Assembly (NCBI RefSeq): GCF_002776525.5
Contig: NC_045436.1
Span: forward strand, 52,676,480-52,740,479
Source: Piliocolobus tephrosceles
Taxonomy: Eukaryota > Chordata > Mammalia > Primates > Cercopithecidae
Reading direction: 5' to 3'
DNA: 64,000 nt
The position numbers were made by a program, and so were the translations under genes. The notes beneath the pieces are model-generated. The model was not told the origin of the DNA, made no database searches, and saw only the letters and a program-made list of their open reading frames with translations. Of this stretch, positions 59,856-64,000 are shown in pieces. Each line of letters begins with the position of its first letter. Within the stretch, counting starts at the first letter, position 1.

Positions 59856-60211
59856 GACTGTCTTTAAGTTGCACAGCAATTCTCTCACCAGTGTATTTAC
59901 AGGAGAATGAGGGCAAAGTAAGCACAGGTTCCTCAGTAGGATTACCTATCTTTATGAGAACCATGAAAGAAAAGAAAGAAGTAGTAATGGGTTAACCCCA
60001 TATACCAACAATCTGTGTTGATTTATCACCAAATGGAAAATGAGAATCCCTGAGGAAACTGCAGAATAAGGAGCACCAGTATCTCTAATTTCCACCTTCA
60101 AGATTAGCTAATTCTGTCAATTTTAGATTATTGGCTAATTGTTCTCTGGCTTTCTGGGCTTTCCTGATTTCCTTATTCCTGCAATTCCTGCATTGTCTAG
60201 AATCTCTTTCT

Positions 60212-60253
60212 ACATTCTGTCTTCCAATGTCCTGGTTTCCCACAATAATGACA
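60212..60253 (-). pseudogene. Provirus B nucleocapsid zinc-knuckle remnant
   Basis: The minus strand encodes one C-X2-C-X4-H-X4-C knuckle in 14 codons. This frame has a stop four codons after the knuckle. A single CCHC knuckle is typical of gamma-like gag. It fixes the gag end at about 60 kb and the transcription direction as minus. Confidence 0.75.
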
Positions 60254-62029
60254 TATAGTTTTCTCTTCTTCCTTTGTTCCCTTTCTAGGTTAGCCAATAG
60301 GGATTTTTCCCTTTAATAAAGAATTCTAACAGAGCAGCCAATATGACATTGATTTTCTTCTTTATGTGTACCTAAATTTTCCCCTGAGTAGCTATTCCTA
60401 CAATTTGAGTAACAGTTGTTTTTGCCTTCCTATCAACATTCCTTAATGTGGGTTTTGATAATTAGCAAAAGAGCCAAGACATATGTTGTTAGGGTCAAAG
60501 GGCAGTTTTGATTGACCCTTGGCTCTATGGCAACGTTTTTTGAGAAAGTTTAAACAAACTACTGATGAAATCAACCGGGGGACTCACCTACCTTCTGGGT
60601 ACATCAGTGTAACTTCTCCCAGCTGAACTGTAGAAGAAAGGCTTCAAGTATTGCCATCAAACAACCCTTTTAGATGGGTTCCATTGTGGGGTATGGAAGG
60701 TAGTTGGCTTCCTTTGGCCACAGTACCCTTTGATGTGGTATCTTCTGGACCCTGATGCATTTTATACATAAAAGAAGCAAAGTCTGCTATTTGCATAATT
60801 CCACACAGTAGCTAGTGCATGTCTCCGTTCATGAGGTTTAGACCGATAACATGCTCTGGTATACGTCTGTACGTTTCTTGGTCACAGAGAAAAGAAACCT
60901 TTAAATTAGTAAAATCAGCTGCTGAGAAAGGCATGTGAATTATTCAGGAGTCCTGGGTCTCAATGTCATCAGCTTTGTGGGCAATCTATATGGGAAAGGC
61001 TAATTTTTCTTGCATTGAGACAAGAAGAATGTAAATTATGTGGCCCTTTGGTCTCCCTCCGCATGCTAACATCCATCAGCATAACACCTGGCTTGCCTTT
61101 TCTGAGTGACTAGTGCAGCTACTCTCCATCCTGTTGCCTTTATATGGGGGTAGTCTATTATCCGAGTTCTTAATTATTCCCTGATTATGTCTCTTTCCTA
61201 GCCATGTGGTGTGTGGATGAGATGGGATTCTTGGAGGTGGGATTTGAACTAAGCTATGAAGTTGACTTGGTGTTAGGCTATGAGTCATAGAAACCTGTGC
61301 CCTTAAACAGGACAGATAATTCATTATTGGATAAAGAAACTGTGCCCTCATCTCTTTAGGAACCTTCACTAATAAATAAAACTACTCACTTAAAAGACCA
61401 TCACCTACGCTTCCAGGAAGTCAATTTGAATCTGAGCGAGATAAAGACAGGGAAATCAGAGATTGAAGATGTATGGAAAGAAATGAGAGGAGGATGGTGC
61501 TGTGAAAGAGAAAGCATTTTTAATCCTCACATTTCCTCTTCTATTTTTCTCAGTCTCTTCTTCTAACCATCCAAACCATCTTAATTTTTTTTTCCCTTAG
61601 AGTTATATTCATCTCATAAATGCCAGTAGTTTATTTGCTAAGAATGAGGCCTAAGAACCCCAGAAAATACATTAATTCATTCATCCAAATCAAAATAATT
61701 GCCCTGAGGCAACTGAAAAACTGGATTGTCATTTATCCATTCCAAATATGACAGAGTGGTATTACTTCCTTATGAGAAAGACCTGAAGATAACATTCTGG
61801 GCTTCACATATTTTCCAACCATATGGTGATCCTGACAGGATTTTAGAGCCTGGATCATCCATGTCTACTCAATAGCAGTATCTTGAATTTTGAGAGAGTG
61901 GTCTTCCAGCTTGTATTCCAAAAGAGTGGAAAGTTAGAAGGGAGACTTTTAATAATTTGAGGACTCTTACCTGACTGTTGCATGGCCACAGACTTTCAGC
62001 TCATCTGTTCAATTCAGGAATTGTCAGTC

Positions 62030-62047
62030 ATCTCACCCTTGTCACCA
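62030..62047 (-). promoter_or_regulatory. Provirus B primer binding site, tRNA-Leu-like
   Basis: Four bases inside the 5' LTR the minus strand reads TGGTGACAAGGGTGAGAT. It agrees with a tRNA-Leu-type site at about 14 of 18 positions. The TGG start and position are right; the tRNA identity is tentative. Confidence 0.55.
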
Positions 62048-62051
62048 GAAC

Positions 62052-62717
62052 TGTTGGGGAAATATATTTAAAAAAATATTCTCCCAACACAGAAAACTTC
62101 TTTACAAAGAAAAGAAAAAAAATTTTAATTTAATGAGCATTAAACCAGAATGTTAATTTGCCAAGAGATTGCAAAGACAGAAGGATGTCTCATCCTTTTA
62201 TACAGCTGAACAGATACAACCCATTACATACGTACTCTCAAGATAAACAGTAACTAGTCCTCAAGTAAGAGGACTTGACAGCACCATTTGTCACACATAG
62301 TTCATCTTAAATTCACTGGGTAATTGGTGACCATCTGTGTTAGTTAATTAGCTTTATCTAAAGGAAAAATAAACTTCCTAAATCTTTAGGACAAGTTTTG
62401 TAACTTAAAGCTAAATTCCCTCCAAAGTTAAGCTCTTAACCTCTCACAGAAACTGGAAGATGGGGCACTATATTCTTGATAACATTGCAAGAAGATAGGT
62501 CTCAAGTATTTGAGAAAAGCGTTCCTGAGTCTTAAAGCTAGGAATAAGCTTATTTAGCTTAAAAAAAAAATTTACATACATTTAGAAAAGACAGGAAAAT
62601 AAATTTCACTTACAAGTTTTCTAAAATAAATTATCTAAGAAATAAGAGTGAAAGTCAAATTTTTTCTCTTATTTTTAACAGGAAAGTTTTTTTCCTATTT
62701 ATATTTTCCCTTATACA
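62052..62717 (-). mobile_element. Provirus B, 5' LTR
   Basis: A 666-bp LTR with TG/CA ends ('tgttggggaaatat' to 'cccttataca' on plus). It pairs with 53394-54075. No clean target duplication: 'gaca' follows this LTR, and the same word occurs six bases before the other. Confidence 0.85.
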
Positions 62718-63559
62718 GACAAGTATCTTAGTGCAGATAGACAAGACATGCTATGGAAGGGCAAAGTCATTCTTGAGAATAATAAAAGTTACTAAACATT
62801 AAAGCTAGGTTTTAAAATATGAGTTGGAGAAAATCATTGAGCAGACATGTAGGGCATGCCAAGAAATATTGATTGATGAAGATTTTCAACATCTAAATAT
62901 CCCACAAGTTCTTTTGAATACTCATAATTTTGTATTCATTTTTTAAAATGGTTGAGATCTATCATCACAAAATATTTCTAGTTAGATATGAGTCACATAC
63001 TTTTTTTGTTTTTGTTTGCCTTGGTTTGTGTTTTTTGTACTCAGTACTACTGTCTATCATTCTACTGGGAATTTTACTTACATTATCTGCTATTCTCAAA
63101 ATACACATCTAATTTGGGAGTTATTAGGGATAATTTCCTTGTGAGTGTTTGCACGTGTTTCTTTAGCAGAAGTCATAATACTATGAAAAAAAGTTTGTAT
63201 TCACAATGACACTGCTTAGCTTCAATGAAAATTTGAGTCAGCATCTGCTTTTTGTGTTGTTGTTGTAGTTTTTTTTATTTTTATTTATTTATTTATTTTC
63301 TATTTTACTATATGACCCTGAGTGAGGACAGTTCCCAATTTAGCTGGGTTTCATGGAACACTAAACTTACTCTAACCCTAGCTAACATGAGTAACATCCT
63401 TTTAACCACACTGACTCTTGTAGCAAAAGAAAGATGGAAGTAAGCATTGCTGCTTAATTGTAGAGGAGTAGAAATGAAGCAAAGAACCCCAAAGGAGGTC
63501 CCTGTTTTTCTTTTATCAAATATTCTGCCTCTGCATCCTACAATTGGAAACAAAACAAA
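62718..63559. other. Unassigned stretch with (TTTA)n
   Basis: A T-rich (TTTA)n tract at about 63268-63300. Short frames near 62930-63443 overlap it and show only hydrophobic T-rich translation. Confidence 0.45.
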
Positions 63560-63815
63560 AAAAAAAGAATGTTCTCACTGCTTCTATTCAACATTCTACT
63601 ACTTCTATTTAACACTATTCTAACTAGGACAGTTAGATAAGCAAATACAAAGAGAGCAGCAAGACTATAACAGAATGACTAAAACAATTTGTATATGCAG
63701 TTGGTGTAATTTTCTATATAGTAAATACCAGGAAATCCACTGAAAACTATAGAACAAATAAAGTAGCAAGGTTGCGTGATATCAGATCAATATATACAAA
63801 TGAATCTCATTTCTT
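63560..63815 (+). mobile_element. Old L1 ORF2 fragment
   Basis: 'actattctaactaggacagt' followed by 'atgcagttggtgtaattttc' and 'gatatcagatcaatatatac' follows the L1 ORF2 region around the RT active site. Strongly diverged and interrupted by the young L1 at 63826. Confidence 0.6.
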
Positions 63816-63825
63816 TTTCTTTTCT

Positions 63826-64000
63826 TTTTTTTTTTTTATTATACTTTAAGTTCTAGGGTACATATGCATAATGTGCAGGTTTGTTACATATGTATACCTG
63901 TGCCATGTTGGTGTGCTGCACCCATCAACTCGTCAGCACCCATCAATTCATCATTTATATCAGGTATAACTCCCCAATGCAATCCTTCCCCCCTCCCCCC
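63826..64000 (-). mobile_element. Young L1 3' end, continuing past the window
   Basis: A poly-T run is followed by the reverse complement of an L1PA-type 3' UTR: 'attatactttaagttctagg', 'gtgcaggtttgttacatatg', 'gccatgttggtgtgctgcac' and a terminal C-rich tract. Few differences from young primate L1. A short 'cagcacccatcaa' duplication lies at about 63932-63948. Only the 3' end is in the window. Confidence 0.93.

Larger units (their letters stand above)
54076..62051 (-). mobile_element. Provirus B internal region (class I-like ERV)
   Basis: About 8 kb between the LTRs, read right to left on the minus strand. Order: primer site (62030), gag with a nucleocapsid zinc knuckle (60212), then pol traces: reverse transcriptase (about 58000-59000), RNase H (57540-57745) and integrase C-terminus (56394-56696). 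A presumed env zone lies below 56300. Every gene is broken by stops and indels. Later insertions include an MLT1-type LTR, another old LTR-like repeat and three Alu pieces. Gene order is that of a simple gamma-like retrovirus. No functional protein is expected. Confidence 0.8.

Noticed and set aside
53385..62721. 'gaca' as a target duplication for provirus B
   Set aside because: The left copy is separated from the LTR edge by five bases, so it does not abut both LTRs and could be chance.

Overview
The window looks like intergenic or deep-intronic primate DNA, most likely from an Old World monkey (Cercopithecidae: macaque, baboon or green monkey type). It is AT-rich and crowded with Alu, L1, MIR, L2, MaLR, Tigger and endogenous retrovirus (ERV) copies. 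Three young Alus (24691, 41417, 49369) share a variant with 'ctcaagcctg', 'gggcgag' and 'gagatccggccac' that I associate with Old World monkey AluYR-type subfamilies rather than human AluY. Family names come from recognising consensus sequences by eye, so subfamily calls are tentative.

I find no supportable protein-coding gene, exon set, tRNA, rRNA, snRNA or CRISPR array. The longest open frame (140 codons, minus strand, 49277-49699) is an antisense Alu. Other long frames fall in Alus, LTRs, GGAA microsatellites or ERV interiors, or are chance frames.

Layout. 0-16 kb: old L1 3' end; a complete MaLR provirus (2713-5011, minus); a GGAA microsatellite; a perfect 35-bp-arm hairpin (8126-8207); a decayed L1M (10289-14180, plus) split by a class II ERV solo LTR with a 6-bp target duplication; an AluJ with an internal 63-bp duplication. 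16-41 kb: nested MLT1/MSTB LTRs, a Tigger-like transposon, an L1 split by a class I ERV solo LTR, scattered MIR, L2 and Alu copies, an ERVL-type LTR, and long unassigned AT-rich stretches. 41-63 kb: an ERV-dense block. It holds a solo class I LTR with perfect 4-bp target duplication (41788-42342), a Tigger-type element, provirus A (44266-51595, plus, tRNA-Glu-type primer site), two more LTRs, and provirus B (53394-62717, minus). Provirus B keeps decayed traces of a nucleocapsid zinc knuckle, reverse transcriptase, RNase H and integrase. The window ends inside a young L1 on the minus strand (63826 onward).

Nothing here works together as a pathway. The history is layered insertion: old L1, MIR, L2 and MaLR first, then ERVs, then Alus and a young L1, with several local duplications on top. 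The least explained signal is the perfect hairpin at 8126-8207.
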